From an uncultured Rhizobiaceae group bacterium (GTDB taxonomy: Bacteria > Pseudomonadota > Alphaproteobacteria > Rhizobiales > Rhizobiaceae), in NCBI GenBank assembly GCA_937958815.1, contig CALGMR010000003.1, forward strand, positions 62,001 through 126,000: a DNA stretch of 64,000 nt, given 5' to 3'. The position numbers were made by a program, and so were the translations under genes. The notes under the pieces were generated by a model. That model searched no databases. It was given only the letters and a program-made list of their open reading frames with translations, and had not been told where the DNA came from. Positions 18,960 to 27,273 of this stretch are shown here, piece by piece. The first letter of the stretch is position 1; every line of letters begins with the position of its first letter.

Positions 18960-19987
18960 TCAAACTTCACAGGTGGAATTTTTCCGAGTTTTATAAAACC
19001 CAACCGCACCTCGCCGCGTTTGATCTTTACGGAAATTGTTCTCATTTCTTTGCCACCAATTTTTGACCTTTTGCCCATTCCGGCGGTTGCCTGAGCGAGA
19101 GCCGCAACAGCTTGTTGAAAATTTGGATCAATGCGGCTGGCCCAGGCACCAATGGACTTTGGTTCAGAAATCCCTAATCGAACTTTGCCACTGATCAAAC
19201 CATCTTCGGACAATCTTATAGGGCCAGAAAAACCCAATTTCCCTCCACCCTCCAAGGACAATACCAGATTTGCCAATCGAACATTTGCTCCGTCTGACAA
19301 GACGGTTTTGATCGGAAGTCTGCGATCCACCAAGTCGCGATATCCGTCTTTTAGAATCGCAATTCCACGAATATCTGCTGGAGGAATATCAACACCATTA
19401 GTAGTTTTCAGGGCCAACTGTTTGGTCGAAAACCCAAAGTTCAACGATGTGTTGCCAACATCTGTCTTTCGCGTCCACCGCACAGGCCTGAATCTCATCA
19501 TGTGGGATCTTGCAGACACATCTAAGCCATCTCGAGATAAGTTAAGCCTGTTGCTTCGCAACAGAAATTCATCAACCCCGCCTTGTAGATTGGCATCCAC
19601 CTTCGCTTGAAGAGACGACCAATTCGCCCGCAACTCTTTTCCCCCAGCATAGGTGATGAAAGGAGCCTTCAATTCAGAAGTGATGACGTCAGGCGAAAAT
19701 ACACTTGCCCCAGTCGACAGTGCGCCAAAGTCTGCACGCTCTGTTCCCCGAACTGTCACCACACCCAATTTTTCGCAATTGACCTTCATGGAAAATGGAA
19801 ACCCTGAAACAGTACGATTGGCACACTCAATTTCGGTTCCATGATTGCTGAGCGATGTCGTGATATCCCCCACTTTGTTGTCGAGCCATTGTGAGGCTGC
19901 AAACCATACCGCTGTCCAGATAACTGCCATAACAAGCAGAACCCAAATGAATACACGAAGCCATCGGTACGGAATGAGTCGTTTCAT
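18956..19987 (-). CDS. DUF2125 domain-containing protein
   Basis: 343 residues: one N-terminal transmembrane anchor (about 12-30, WVLLVMAVIWTAVWF), then a long beta-rich periplasmic domain starting with a Cys pair (IECANRTVSGFPFSMKVNCEKL). The anchor, the GFPF motif and the two cysteines are the marks of DUF2125, a family mainly of Alphaproteobacteria with no assigned role. The cysteines could form a disulfide. Divergent from chaC and convergent with the phytase-like gene. Confidence 0.82.
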   Translation of the reverse strand: MKRLIPYRWLRVFIWVLLVMAVIWTAVWFAASQWLDNKVGDITTSLSNHGTEIECANRTVSGFPFSMKVNCEKLGVVTVRGTERADFGALSTGASVFSPDVITSELKAPFITYAGGKELRANWSSLQAKVDANLQGGVDEFLLRSNRLNLSRDGLDVSARSHMMRFRPVRWTRKTDVGNTSLNFGFSTKQLALKTTNGVDIPPADIRGIAILKDGYRDLVDRRLPIKTVLSDGANVRLANLVLSLEGGGKLGFSGPIRLSEDGLISGKVRLGISEPKSIGAWASRIDPNFQQAVAALAQATAGMGKRSKIGGKEMRTISVKIKRGEVRLGFIKLGKIPPVKFD

Positions 19988-20071
19988 ATTGTCCTCATGA
20001 ACCAGAGTTTGCTTGTACGCAGAACACTTGCTACGCCGCAGCTCACACTTCTAGCAAAGTTTGGTCAATTG

Positions 20072-20611
20072 ATGAACACACATCCAGACAATGAACATTT
20101 TTGGGTTTTTGGCTACGGCTCGTTGATGTGGAACCCTGGATTTGAATTTTTGGACTCTATTCAGGCAACGATTGACGGTTTCCATCGCTCACCCTGCATT
20201 TATTCTTGGGTTCATCGAGGCACGCCCGAACGCCCAGGAATCGTACTGGGCCTAGACAAAGGCGGGGTGTGCAACGGTATGGCATTTCAAGTCTCGGTGA
20301 AACGTGAAAACGAAACATTGGACTATTTGAGAAAACGCGAACTGGTCACAAACGTCTATTTGGAAACCACACAGATCATAGAACTGCCATCTGGAGAGAA
20401 AGTGGAAGCCGTCACCTACATCGTCGATACGCAACATGAACAATATGCTGGCAAATTGTCATTTGAAAAACTGATCAATCAAATTCAAGGCGCACGCGGA
20501 GGTTCAGGCCCAAACGAAGAATATTTTATAGACACCGCGACGCAATTGGAAAAAATGAACATTCATGACGACTTGATGCAGCGGATCAAAGCGCAGCTTT
20601 CGACGTCATAG
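20072..20611 (+). CDS. Gamma-glutamylcyclotransferase, ChaC-like
   Basis: About 179 residues from the ATG at 20072. The substrate-loop motif is VFGYGSLMWNPGF, very near the N-terminus, as in ChaC proteins, and the catalytic Glu is expected in the YLRKREL segment. ChaC enzymes cleave glutathione to 5-oxoproline and Cys-Gly in the cytoplasm. An in-frame ATG at 19997 would add 25 residues not expected in the family; neither start has a clear ribosome site. Confidence 0.87.
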   Translation: MNTHPDNEHFWVFGYGSLMWNPGFEFLDSIQATIDGFHRSPCIYSWVHRGTPERPGIVLGLDKGGVCNGMAFQVSVKRENETLDYLRKRELVTNVYLETTQIIELPSGEKVEAVTYIVDTQHEQYAGKLSFEKLINQIQGARGGSGPNEEYFIDTATQLEKMNIHDDLMQRIKAQLSTS

Positions 20612-20623
20612 CACCGCTTAAAC

Positions 20624-20986
20624 CTATTGGATCGGACGAATGTCCGCGACAACATTGTCCACATCATCATCTGCCAACAAGTGCACATAAACCCGCGTAT
20701 GGTCATCGCGCAGTTCTTTATGGTTGGAAACAAGCTCGGCAATTTCACAGTGCTTTGTTGCTGCAGCAAACAAAGCGTTCTCATACAAAACAGTTTGCTC
20801 TTGGCTGATTGCGGAAAACACATATCGTTTTCCAGACACACCTCGCATGTAAACGAATTGACCTAAGCCAGCTTCTTCAGCAACAGACGGGATAAGTTGG
20901 GCCGGTTCGCAAAAGCCGTTTTCAGCAACCTGACCAAGAGGTAAATTCGGTTGGGATTCGGGAAAAAGTGTATCTTGAAAAAACAT
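20624..20986 (-). CDS. Conserved hypothetical protein, 120 residues
   Basis: Not a family I can name. The ATG at 20986 has a perfect AGGAGG 5 bp upstream, so the gene is real and probably well translated; the longer frame to 21013 lacks support. The protein is soluble and acidic, with GKRYVFSAISQEQTVLYENALFAAAT in the middle and VYVHLLADDDVDNVVADI at the end. Similar GxRYVFS..EQ..LY segments occur in uncharacterised Rhizobiales proteins, as far as I recall. It converges with chaC (12-bp gap) and lies downstream of plsC on the same strand. Confidence 0.7.
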   Translation of the reverse strand: MFFQDTLFPESQPNLPLGQVAENGFCEPAQLIPSVAEEAGLGQFVYMRGVSGKRYVFSAISQEQTVLYENALFAAATKHCEIAELVSNHKELRDDHTRVYVHLLADDDVDNVVADIRPIQ

Positions 20987-21055
20987 AACGTCCTCCTGTG
21001 TTGCAGAGAACATAAATAGAACAAATTAACAGAACATTACAAGAACAAAATTATG

Positions 21056-21850
21056 CTAGTTTTGTTTTTCCCGTTCTTTTGCAATTTCAATCCGTTTCAG
21101 AACGGCGTCTGAAAGCGGTGGAACAACGTCATCTCGCGACGCCGCTAAATATTGTCGATCACACCCTTCTTCAATCCGCCGCTCCAGTTCAGCAGCAAAT
21201 TCTTTGCCGGAAAGTCCAGGCATAATGGGCTCCAGAAACTCCGCACGAATGATGCCCGGATAACGGATGAATTTACGCCGCGGCCAATAAAGGCCTGAAT
21301 TCAAAGCAACAGGAACTACAGGACAATTCAATTCCAGATAAAGACGCGTGATGCCATATCGATAATCCGTCTCTTGGCCCGGTACTTTGCGTGTCCCTTC
21401 CGGAAAGATCAAAATTTGTCGACCTTCTTCGATGCGTTGTTTGGCATCCGCTGTCATACGCCGAAGGGCCTTACCTTTGTCGCCCCGTCGAATGGGAATA
21501 TGTCTGAGCTTTGCCACATACCATCCGAAAAATGGAATTTTCATCAACTCCGATTTCAAAACGAAAGCAGAGTTTTTCAAAGCTGAGTTGAGTGCATAAA
21601 ACTCCCATATGGATTGGTGCTTCGATGCAATCAGACATCCGCCTTCTGGCACATTTTCCAATCCAGTAATTTCATTGTGCGTCCCGCAAATGACACGGTG
21701 CAACCAATGTGAACTCCACCCCCAACGGCGCGGCACCATGGTTGCATTTTCATGGCTGAGGAAAAAATAGAATGGAGACTGCAACACCATCTGCAAAAGG
21801 ATGTTGATGTACCAAAGAACATTGAAAATGAGAGAGCGTAGAAAAAGCAT
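21056..21850 (-). CDS. 1-acyl-sn-glycerol-3-phosphate acyltransferase (PlsC-type)
   Basis: 264 residues with an N-terminal membrane helix. Block I reads ASKHQSIWEF: the catalytic His is H78 and the acidic partner is E83 (HX4E rather than the usual HX4D, a variant seen in alphaproteobacterial PlsC proteins). Block III is FPEGTR at 149-154; block II, with RRG, binds the glycerol phosphate. It makes phosphatidic acid from lysophosphatidic acid at the inner membrane. Follows ydcF in the same direction, 79 bp apart. Confidence 0.88.
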   Translation of the reverse strand: MLFLRSLIFNVLWYINILLQMVLQSPFYFFLSHENATMVPRRWGWSSHWLHRVICGTHNEITGLENVPEGGCLIASKHQSIWEFYALNSALKNSAFVLKSELMKIPFFGWYVAKLRHIPIRRGDKGKALRRMTADAKQRIEEGRQILIFPEGTRKVPGQETDYRYGITRLYLELNCPVVPVALNSGLYWPRRKFIRYPGIIRAEFLEPIMPGLSGKEFAAELERRIEEGCDRQYLAASRDDVVPPLSDAVLKRIEIAKEREKQN

Positions 21851-21929
21851 GAAGGAACTGTCGTATTGCGCGATGACGAATGCTTTAGAACGTTTGCCGA
21901 CGAACGGAAAGTACCGTTCTCATCTCCAA

Positions 21930-22610
21930 TCAATTCAACAGGGACGAACGTACAGTTTGAAACGTTTTAGGAGTCAAAAAATTGCGCGACCAGGCACCTA
22001 TATATTTGATATATTCAAACACCATCAATCGCAGAGTTCCGCTGTCTTGCCACCAATCATCTTGCTGCAGCTCTTTCAGCGGCACCGGATACCCCGTGAA
22101 TTTCACGTCTGGCATCGCTCGGCGAAATTCCAACAAACTGCGCGGCATATGATAACCGCTCGTAACGAGTATCAAAGATTTACTCTTTTGTTCAGTGTTC
22201 CATTTTTGAGTTTCCGCCGCATTGCCAACTGTGTCTTGGGCTTTGCGTTCAATCTCAACACAACACTCAAATAGATTTTTGTGCGCTGGGTTGATGTTTT
22301 GAAGGTCAGTCATTTTGGTTTGCGGATTAACACCCGAAATCAGCAAACGGTCACCTTTTTTTGCGGCGAGCAAATCCAACGCTTTGGCAATGCGCGCAGA
22401 TCCGCCCGTGACAACAACGATACCATCTGCGTTCTCAACAGATTGCCCCACCTCATAAGACGTCACGGTATTTGAGAATTTCAAGAAACCTCCCACCAAC
22501 ACTCCGCCGCCAATGAAAATCAGGACAATCACAAGCTTCATGACAAACCGAAACATGCCACCAAATAGGCGACCGGCTTTTCGTGTCACAGAGTCTGAAT
22601 GAGAGGTCAT
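21930..22610 (-). CDS. YdcF family protein (DUF218)
   Basis: 226 residues from the ATG at 22610 (in-frame ATG 22625 and TTG 22637 are alternatives). One N-terminal transmembrane helix is followed by a DUF218 domain: ADGIVVVTGGSARI, a middle GDRLLISGVNP and the late LVTSGYHMPRSLLEFRRAM. YdcF-type proteins (SanA, ElyC) act at the envelope and influence polysaccharide or vancomycin tolerance. It belongs to the block ftsE-ftsX-ydcF-plsC, all on the minus strand, linking division and envelope lipid genes. Confidence 0.85.
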   Translation of the reverse strand: MTSHSDSVTRKAGRLFGGMFRFVMKLVIVLIFIGGGVLVGGFLKFSNTVTSYEVGQSVENADGIVVVTGGSARIAKALDLLAAKKGDRLLISGVNPQTKMTDLQNINPAHKNLFECCVEIERKAQDTVGNAAETQKWNTEQKSKSLILVTSGYHMPRSLLEFRRAMPDVKFTGYPVPLKELQQDDWWQDSGTLRLMVFEYIKYIGAWSRNFLTPKTFQTVRSSLLN

Positions 22611-22751
22611 GCCAATTGCGTCCATGTTTGCTGCCAAACAGTCTGGTTTACATTTAGAAACTGCTGCCCCTCTTATGCAGCAAGTTTATGTTCTCAGGCA
22701 CACGCGATAATATCCGCACATGTTGTTAAAAGCGCAAGTCCTTATGTGTTT

Positions 22752-23726
22752 TCACCCGTCCCCCGAACTGCGGTCCAGCGTCCCCACATGGCGCAGAACA
22801 GTAAAACGAGACGTCAGCGCCGTGAGAACAGAGATGATGAAAATCAGCAGCAGGATGCTCAAATAGCCACCTATGCCAATCCCAAATGTTCCAAACAAGG
22901 CTTCTACCTGATTTGAGGTTGGGTCCGCCGGGTTTCCTGATGCCCACCAGCCCACAAACAAGAAAAACACAATTGCGAAAAAGCCTCCTGCCAGCGCACC
23001 TCGTAGCCCAAGAAAGAGAAAGTGCTTTTGAAACTGTGTGGCAATGTAAGACTGTTCCGCTCCAACAAAATGTAGAACCTCAATAATGTGTTTGCTGCCA
23101 GCCATGGCACCGCGCGTGGCAAAAACCACGGTCAGAACAGTCGCAATCATCATCAAGACGAAAATCAACAACCCGGTCAGTATGGTTGTGCGTGCCATTG
23201 TCGTAAGACGTTCAATCCATGCCCGATGATTGTCGAGACTCGCACCCGGTACATTGGCCTTCAGCTGGGCGGCCATCGCCTCCATATCAGGTGGATTACT
23301 CTCATTGATTGACACGCTGACCAGTCGTGGCACCGGCAATTCTTCTAAATTCAAACCACCGCCGAGCCATGGTTCCAACAGTGCAGCCATCGCCACATTG
23401 TCGACCACATTCACAGACCGAACCCCAGGGTAGCTGCCCACGATCTGACGGGCGGATATCAAAGCAGTGTCCAGATCGACACCGTCCACGGGACGCACCT
23501 GTACGGTTATCTCGCGCGACACATCATTTTGCCAAGACTGCGCTGTGTCGTTGACGGTCCACACTGCGCCCAATGTCAGGCTGGCCAAAAACGCCATAAT
23601 GGCGACGACCAAAGTGAGTGTGGAACCTGAGACGGAACTGCGAGGCACAATAGAATGCTGCTTGTGCTCCGCGTCCTCGGGCGTTTTCTCAACCGGCTTG
23701 ATTGGTTTGGTCTCAAGATCAGGCAT
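22752..23726 (-). CDS. ftsX: Cell division protein FtsX
   Basis: 324 residues with the FtsX layout: a cytoplasmic N-tail, TM1 (about 37-57), a periplasmic domain (EITVQVRPVDGVDLD and so on) and three further helices near the C-terminus. FtsEX is an ABC-type complex that couples the divisome to peptidoglycan hydrolases. The start overlaps the end of ftsE by 8 bp, so the two are translationally coupled. The sequence is diverged, as is common for FtsX in this order. Confidence 0.85.
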   Translation of the reverse strand: MPDLETKPIKPVEKTPEDAEHKQHSIVPRSSVSGSTLTLVVAIMAFLASLTLGAVWTVNDTAQSWQNDVSREITVQVRPVDGVDLDTALISARQIVGSYPGVRSVNVVDNVAMAALLEPWLGGGLNLEELPVPRLVSVSINESNPPDMEAMAAQLKANVPGASLDNHRAWIERLTTMARTTILTGLLIFVLMMIATVLTVVFATRGAMAGSKHIIEVLHFVGAEQSYIATQFQKHFLFLGLRGALAGGFFAIVFFLFVGWWASGNPADPTSNQVEALFGTFGIGIGGYLSILLLIFIISVLTALTSRFTVLRHVGTLDRSSGDG

Positions 23727-24378
23727 AGATTTGCAACCGCCCGTCGTTCAATACCAAACGCCGCGCATCATATTGATCCATCAAATTGAGATCATGGGTT
23801 GCAATCACCACTGATGTGCCACTCCGGTTCAATTCAATGAACAAACGCAACAAACGTCTCGCTAAATTCGGATCAAGGTTGCCGGTCGGTTCATCAGCCA
23901 ACAAAAGCTCGGGTTGATCAATCAAGGCGCGCGCCACGGCAGCCCTTTGTTTTTCACCACCAGAAAGAATAGGTGGAAAGGCATCGATCCGCTCATTCAG
24001 GCCAACCCATTTCAACAAATCGATCACATCGCGACGATAACTGCGTTCTTCATACCCACGCACCCGCAAAGGCAGGGCAACATTTTCATAAAGCGTCAAA
24101 TGATCAAGCAGTCGAAAATCCTGAAACACGATGCCAATACGCCGCCGGATGCCCGGAAGTTCTTCATTGGTCAGCGTTGCGGAATCTTTGCCAAACACTT
24201 TGATCAACCCGCGGCTGGGTTTCAAAGACATGAACAACAAGCGCAACAGACTTGTTTTACCAGCACCCGATGGCCCCGTCAGAAATTGAAATGATCCTGG
24301 ATCAATATCAAAGCTTATATCTTTGAGAACTTCTTCGCCGCTCCCATATCGCATCCCAACACTATCAAAACGGATCAT
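23719..24378 (-). CDS. ftsE: Cell division ATP-binding protein FtsE
   Basis: 219-residue ABC ATPase: Walker A GPSGAGKTS (35-43), signature LSGGEKQR, Walker B LLLADEPTGNLDP, H-loop ATHDL. Length and N-terminus (MIRFDSVGMRYG) match FtsE. It is the energising subunit for FtsX at the septum. A perfect CtrA-type box lies 55-70 bp upstream of the start codon. Confidence 0.92.
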   Translation of the reverse strand: MIRFDSVGMRYGSGEEVLKDISFDIDPGSFQFLTGPSGAGKTSLLRLLFMSLKPSRGLIKVFGKDSATLTNEELPGIRRRIGIVFQDFRLLDHLTLYENVALPLRVRGYEERSYRRDVIDLLKWVGLNERIDAFPPILSGGEKQRAAVARALIDQPELLLADEPTGNLDPNLARRLLRLFIELNRSGTSVVIATHDLNLMDQYDARRLVLNDGRLQIYA

Positions 24379-24432
24379 CAGAATACTCGATTGGTGCCCA
24401 ATATGGTTTCAAGAACAAGTCGTTGACCAAGG

Positions 24433-24448
24433 TTAATGTTTCTTTAAC
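24433..24448. promoter_or_regulatory. Predicted CtrA-binding box (TTAA-N7-TTAAC)
   Basis: The 16 bases read TTAA, seven bases, TTAAC, an exact match to the full CtrA site of alphaproteobacteria. It lies between divergent ftsE (start 55 bp away) and the MJ0042 gene (start 173 bp away). CtrA control of division genes is well documented in Caulobacter and Sinorhizobium. Which of the two genes it controls cannot be told from position alone, though ftsE is closer. Confidence 0.6.
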
Positions 24449-24620
24449 GCCCAGACAAACACAAGGTTTAAATTCTGCAAACCCTTTATGGTAAGCGAAG
24501 CGTTAACCATTTGGACGGTAGATTTGGCAAGAATTTGTTCACCATGTTTCGATTCTGCCCCAACAACCCAAAGCTGGGGGACGACAGACCACGAAACATC
24601 TTGTTTGTTGAGGTTTTCTC

Positions 24621-25337
24621 ATGACTGTCATTTGTCCTTCATGTGACTCACGCTTTCGCGATCCACCAGCCGAAGTTGCACAAACGCGTCCAATGCAATG
24701 TGGCAATTGTGAACATGAATGGATGCTCGATGCTGTTGAACTGCCACGCGTTGATGCACCATCAATGGCACCAAGTATGAGTGATCTTTTAGAAGGCGAT
24801 GACAACAAAATTCACACAAACCTTCCAGTGATTGTAGAAGGTGAAGTTGATGACATTGTCAAACGTGATCCGATCTATGTGGACAGTCTGCCGGCACCCA
24901 AGCCAAAAAAATCTCGCATAACTTTGATGTCGCTCGCAGCCCTCTTGGGAATTGGCGCAGTGACAGCTTCCATAGTTATGCGTGATACGGTTATGGAAAA
25001 AGCACCGCAAACAGTTGCTCTATATGATGCAGCCGGACTTGTGCCTGCTGCGCCCGGCTTGGAATTCGAGAATGTGGTTACAACCCGCACCAAGGAAGAT
25101 GGCATTCGACGTCTCATTGTACGCGGTGAAATTGAAAATGTTGCCAGCAATACGGTACCCGTGCCGCCGATCAAATTGATCATGCGCAATAAAAGTGACG
25201 CACACCTCTATGCGTGGACTGTGACTGCCGCTAAACCTTCTTTGAAGGCTGGCGAGCGAAGTCGCTTTACTGCAGTTGCCCAAGACTATCCGGACGACGC
25301 TGTAAATGTTGAAGTTGAGTTTGCACCGGCGGAATAG
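24621..25337 (+). CDS. MJ0042-type zinc-ribbon protein with membrane anchor
   Basis: 238 residues. The N-terminus has two CxxC knuckles (CPSCDSRF and CGNCEHEW), the MJ0042 zinc ribbon, then an acidic linker, one transmembrane helix (about 96-116) and a C-terminal DUF3426-like beta domain with GEIENVASNTVPVPPIKL. Such proteins are common in alphaproteobacteria next to ftsEX; the role is unknown. The topology suggests a cytoplasmic zinc-ribbon and a periplasmic beta domain. hpt follows 24 bp later. Confidence 0.82.
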   Translation: MTVICPSCDSRFRDPPAEVAQTRPMQCGNCEHEWMLDAVELPRVDAPSMAPSMSDLLEGDDNKIHTNLPVIVEGEVDDIVKRDPIYVDSLPAPKPKKSRITLMSLAALLGIGAVTASIVMRDTVMEKAPQTVALYDAAGLVPAAPGLEFENVVTTRTKEDGIRRLIVRGEIENVASNTVPVPPIKLIMRNKSDAHLYAWTVTAAKPSLKAGERSRFTAVAQDYPDDAVNVEVEFAPAE

Positions 25338-25361
25338 GCCAACACAAACCAACGTAAAACT

Positions 25362-25904
25362 ATGATCACAGTTCGCGGAAAGCGTATTTCCACCCTTTAT
25401 TCTGCAGGACAGATTGCAGAACGAAATGCTGCTATGGCTGCCGAAATGCACGGCCATCAATACCATGATCTTCTGGTGATTGCCGTGTTGAAGGGATCGT
25501 TCATATTTGCAGCAGATCTAATCCGCGCTATGCACGCCTCTGGTATTGCCCCAGAGGTCGAGTTCATCACACTGTCCAGCTATGGCGAAGGCACAGAAGC
25601 TGGCAAGGTACGTATTTTGCGGGACATCGACAGCAACGTAAAAGGCCGCGATGTGCTGTTGATTGATGACATTTTGGAGTCCGGCAATACCCTGCATTTT
25701 GCGAAAAATTTGATGGAAGAGCGAGGAGCACGCAACGTGGAAATCGCTGTGCTGCTGGACAAACATTCAAAACGCAAAGCCCAGGTAAAACCAAATTATG
25801 TGGGCTTTGAGTGCCCGGATCACTTTGTGGTGGGATATGGTATGGACGTGGCTTACGCCTTCCGTGAACTGCCATTTGTTGGTATCGTTGAAGGCGACGC
25901 ATAA
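25362..25904 (+). CDS. hpt: Hypoxanthine phosphoribosyltransferase
   Basis: 180 residues. The PRPP-binding loop is VLLIDDILESGNT, preceded by a flexible-loop region SSYGEGTEAGKV and an early VLKGSFIFAADL block; all match hypoxanthine/guanine PRTases. Purine salvage: hypoxanthine or guanine plus PRPP gives IMP or GMP. Probably in one transcript with the zinc-ribbon gene; cpdR begins 131 bp later, a linkage seen in other Rhizobiales. Confidence 0.9.
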   Translation: MITVRGKRISTLYSAGQIAERNAAMAAEMHGHQYHDLLVIAVLKGSFIFAADLIRAMHASGIAPEVEFITLSSYGEGTEAGKVRILRDIDSNVKGRDVLLIDDILESGNTLHFAKNLMEERGARNVEIAVLLDKHSKRKAQVKPNYVGFECPDHFVVGYGMDVAYAFRELPFVGIVEGDA

Positions 25905-26035
25905 TCCTTGTGAAATGCAGCAGAAGCAATTGCGCAAAAAATTATAGATTTTGTAACGCGAATCAGTCACTTTATGAGAACAAAACAGGGTCAAAGTGTG
26001 CTTAGACGTCGTGCGCTTTAAGGCGTCAGGGCAAA

Positions 26036-26431
26036 ATGGCAAAAATCCTTCTTACTGAAGATGACGAAGCGGTTCGCGGATTTGTGGGCCGCGCGTTGCG
26101 GATTGATGGTCACGATATCGTAGAAGCGATTGATGGCGAAGATGGCTTCGACAAACTTCAAGAGCATGAAGGTCAGTTCGACCTCCTCCTGACCGATATC
26201 AAAATGCCTTTCATGGATGGAATAGAATTGTCCCGTTTGGCAGCTGCGACCTATCCTGATCTGAAAATTTTGATGATGACTGGCTTTGCAGACCAACGGG
26301 AAAGAGCCGACGGTTTGGAAAAAATCGTCATTGACGTTGTGCCAAAGCCATTTGCTTTAAAAGAAATCAGAACCGCCGTTCATGAAGCATTGTCAGTCGA
26401 CACATCTGAAGACTTGAAGAAATCTGCCTAG
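26036..26431 (+). CDS. cpdR: Cell-cycle response regulator CpdR
   Basis: 131 residues, a stand-alone receiver domain: acidic pocket EDD near the N-terminus, phospho-acceptor D54 in LLTDIKMPFMDG, the Thr of LMMTGFADQRERA and the Lys of VPKPFA. The MTGFADQRERA stretch and the lack of an output domain match CpdR, which when unphosphorylated delivers CtrA and other substrates to ClpXP at the cell pole. Phosphorylated through ChpT from CckA in known species. Position next to hpt supports the call. Its last 4 bases overlap the convergent FkbM gene. Confidence 0.87.
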   Translation: MAKILLTEDDEAVRGFVGRALRIDGHDIVEAIDGEDGFDKLQEHEGQFDLLLTDIKMPFMDGIELSRLAAATYPDLKILMMTGFADQRERADGLEKIVIDVVPKPFALKEIRTAVHEALSVDTSEDLKKSA

Positions 26432-27273
26432 GCGGTTTTCGAAAGCAACAAATTCTCATCAGTTGAAAAACGCGTTTTGTAACCGCGATCCGTCAACATG
26501 TTGAGCAAGTTTCGTTCCCATAGTTTCTGATGCGCTGTTTCCAACAAAATGTGTTTGGGCAACAATTCCTCATTTGCCACATCAAAGAACGGTGCCAAAG
26601 CACGATCTTCAAATCCTTCAATGTCTATCTTGAGAACATCAATCGAATTTATCTCGTGTTGCCGAAGAACATCGATTAAGGGACGCACTTGAACACGCAC
26701 ACTCACTTGAGGGTTCGCAGTGCCCTCTTTCAGCATTGATGTGTGCCCAATATTGCTACCGCCGTCAGACCATAAATCCAACTCGTCAACCGCCGGGCCA
26801 ACACCACAGTTCATCACATGGGATGTGGGCAGGTTGTTGGCTTTTAAATTAAACAGCAGTTTTTGAAACGTTCGCGGGTGTGGCTCCAGCGCAACCAGCT
26901 TTGCTTGGCCCTGCAAATGCTTGCCAACAAAAACCGAATACGACCCCACATTGGCACCAATATCAACGAACACCATTCCGGGGGTCAGCAAGGGCAGCAA
27001 TGCCTGATGCTCAGCATTTTCAGGCATGACCGAACGCCCAAACAACACGCGATCGCAATAATTCTCTGCCGGATAGAGACGAAACTTCATTCCCTGATGT
27101 TCAATATCAAACGGCCCCACGACAGGTCGCGCAAAACGTTTTCTCAAACGCTGCCGGACTGATTGCGGCAAGACGGACCAGTCCGACCATTTCCAAACCA
27201 AACGTTGAGTTGTTTTTGGAATGTGAGACCCAAACCGCGAAGTGACGTCCAAATTTACTTTATCGGCCGCCAT
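26428..27273 (-). CDS. FkbM family methyltransferase
   Basis: 281 residues with the Rossmann-like SAM site VFVDIGANVGSYSVF, the second block ALEPHPRTFQKLLFNLKAN and the acidic VLKIDIEGFED, all typical of FkbM-type O-methyltransferases. The acceptor is often a sugar or a glycan, but none is indicated here. The start overlaps the 3' end of the MscS gene by 14 bp, so it is probably translationally coupled to it. Confidence 0.85.
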   Translation of the reverse strand: MAADKVNLDVTSRFGSHIPKTTQRLVWKWSDWSVLPQSVRQRLRKRFARPVVGPFDIEHQGMKFRLYPAENYCDRVLFGRSVMPENAEHQALLPLLTPGMVFVDIGANVGSYSVFVGKHLQGQAKLVALEPHPRTFQKLLFNLKANNLPTSHVMNCGVGPAVDELDLWSDGGSNIGHTSMLKEGTANPQVSVRVQVRPLIDVLRQHEINSIDVLKIDIEGFEDRALAPFFDVANEELLPKHILLETAHQKLWERNLLNMLTDRGYKTRFSTDENLLLSKTA

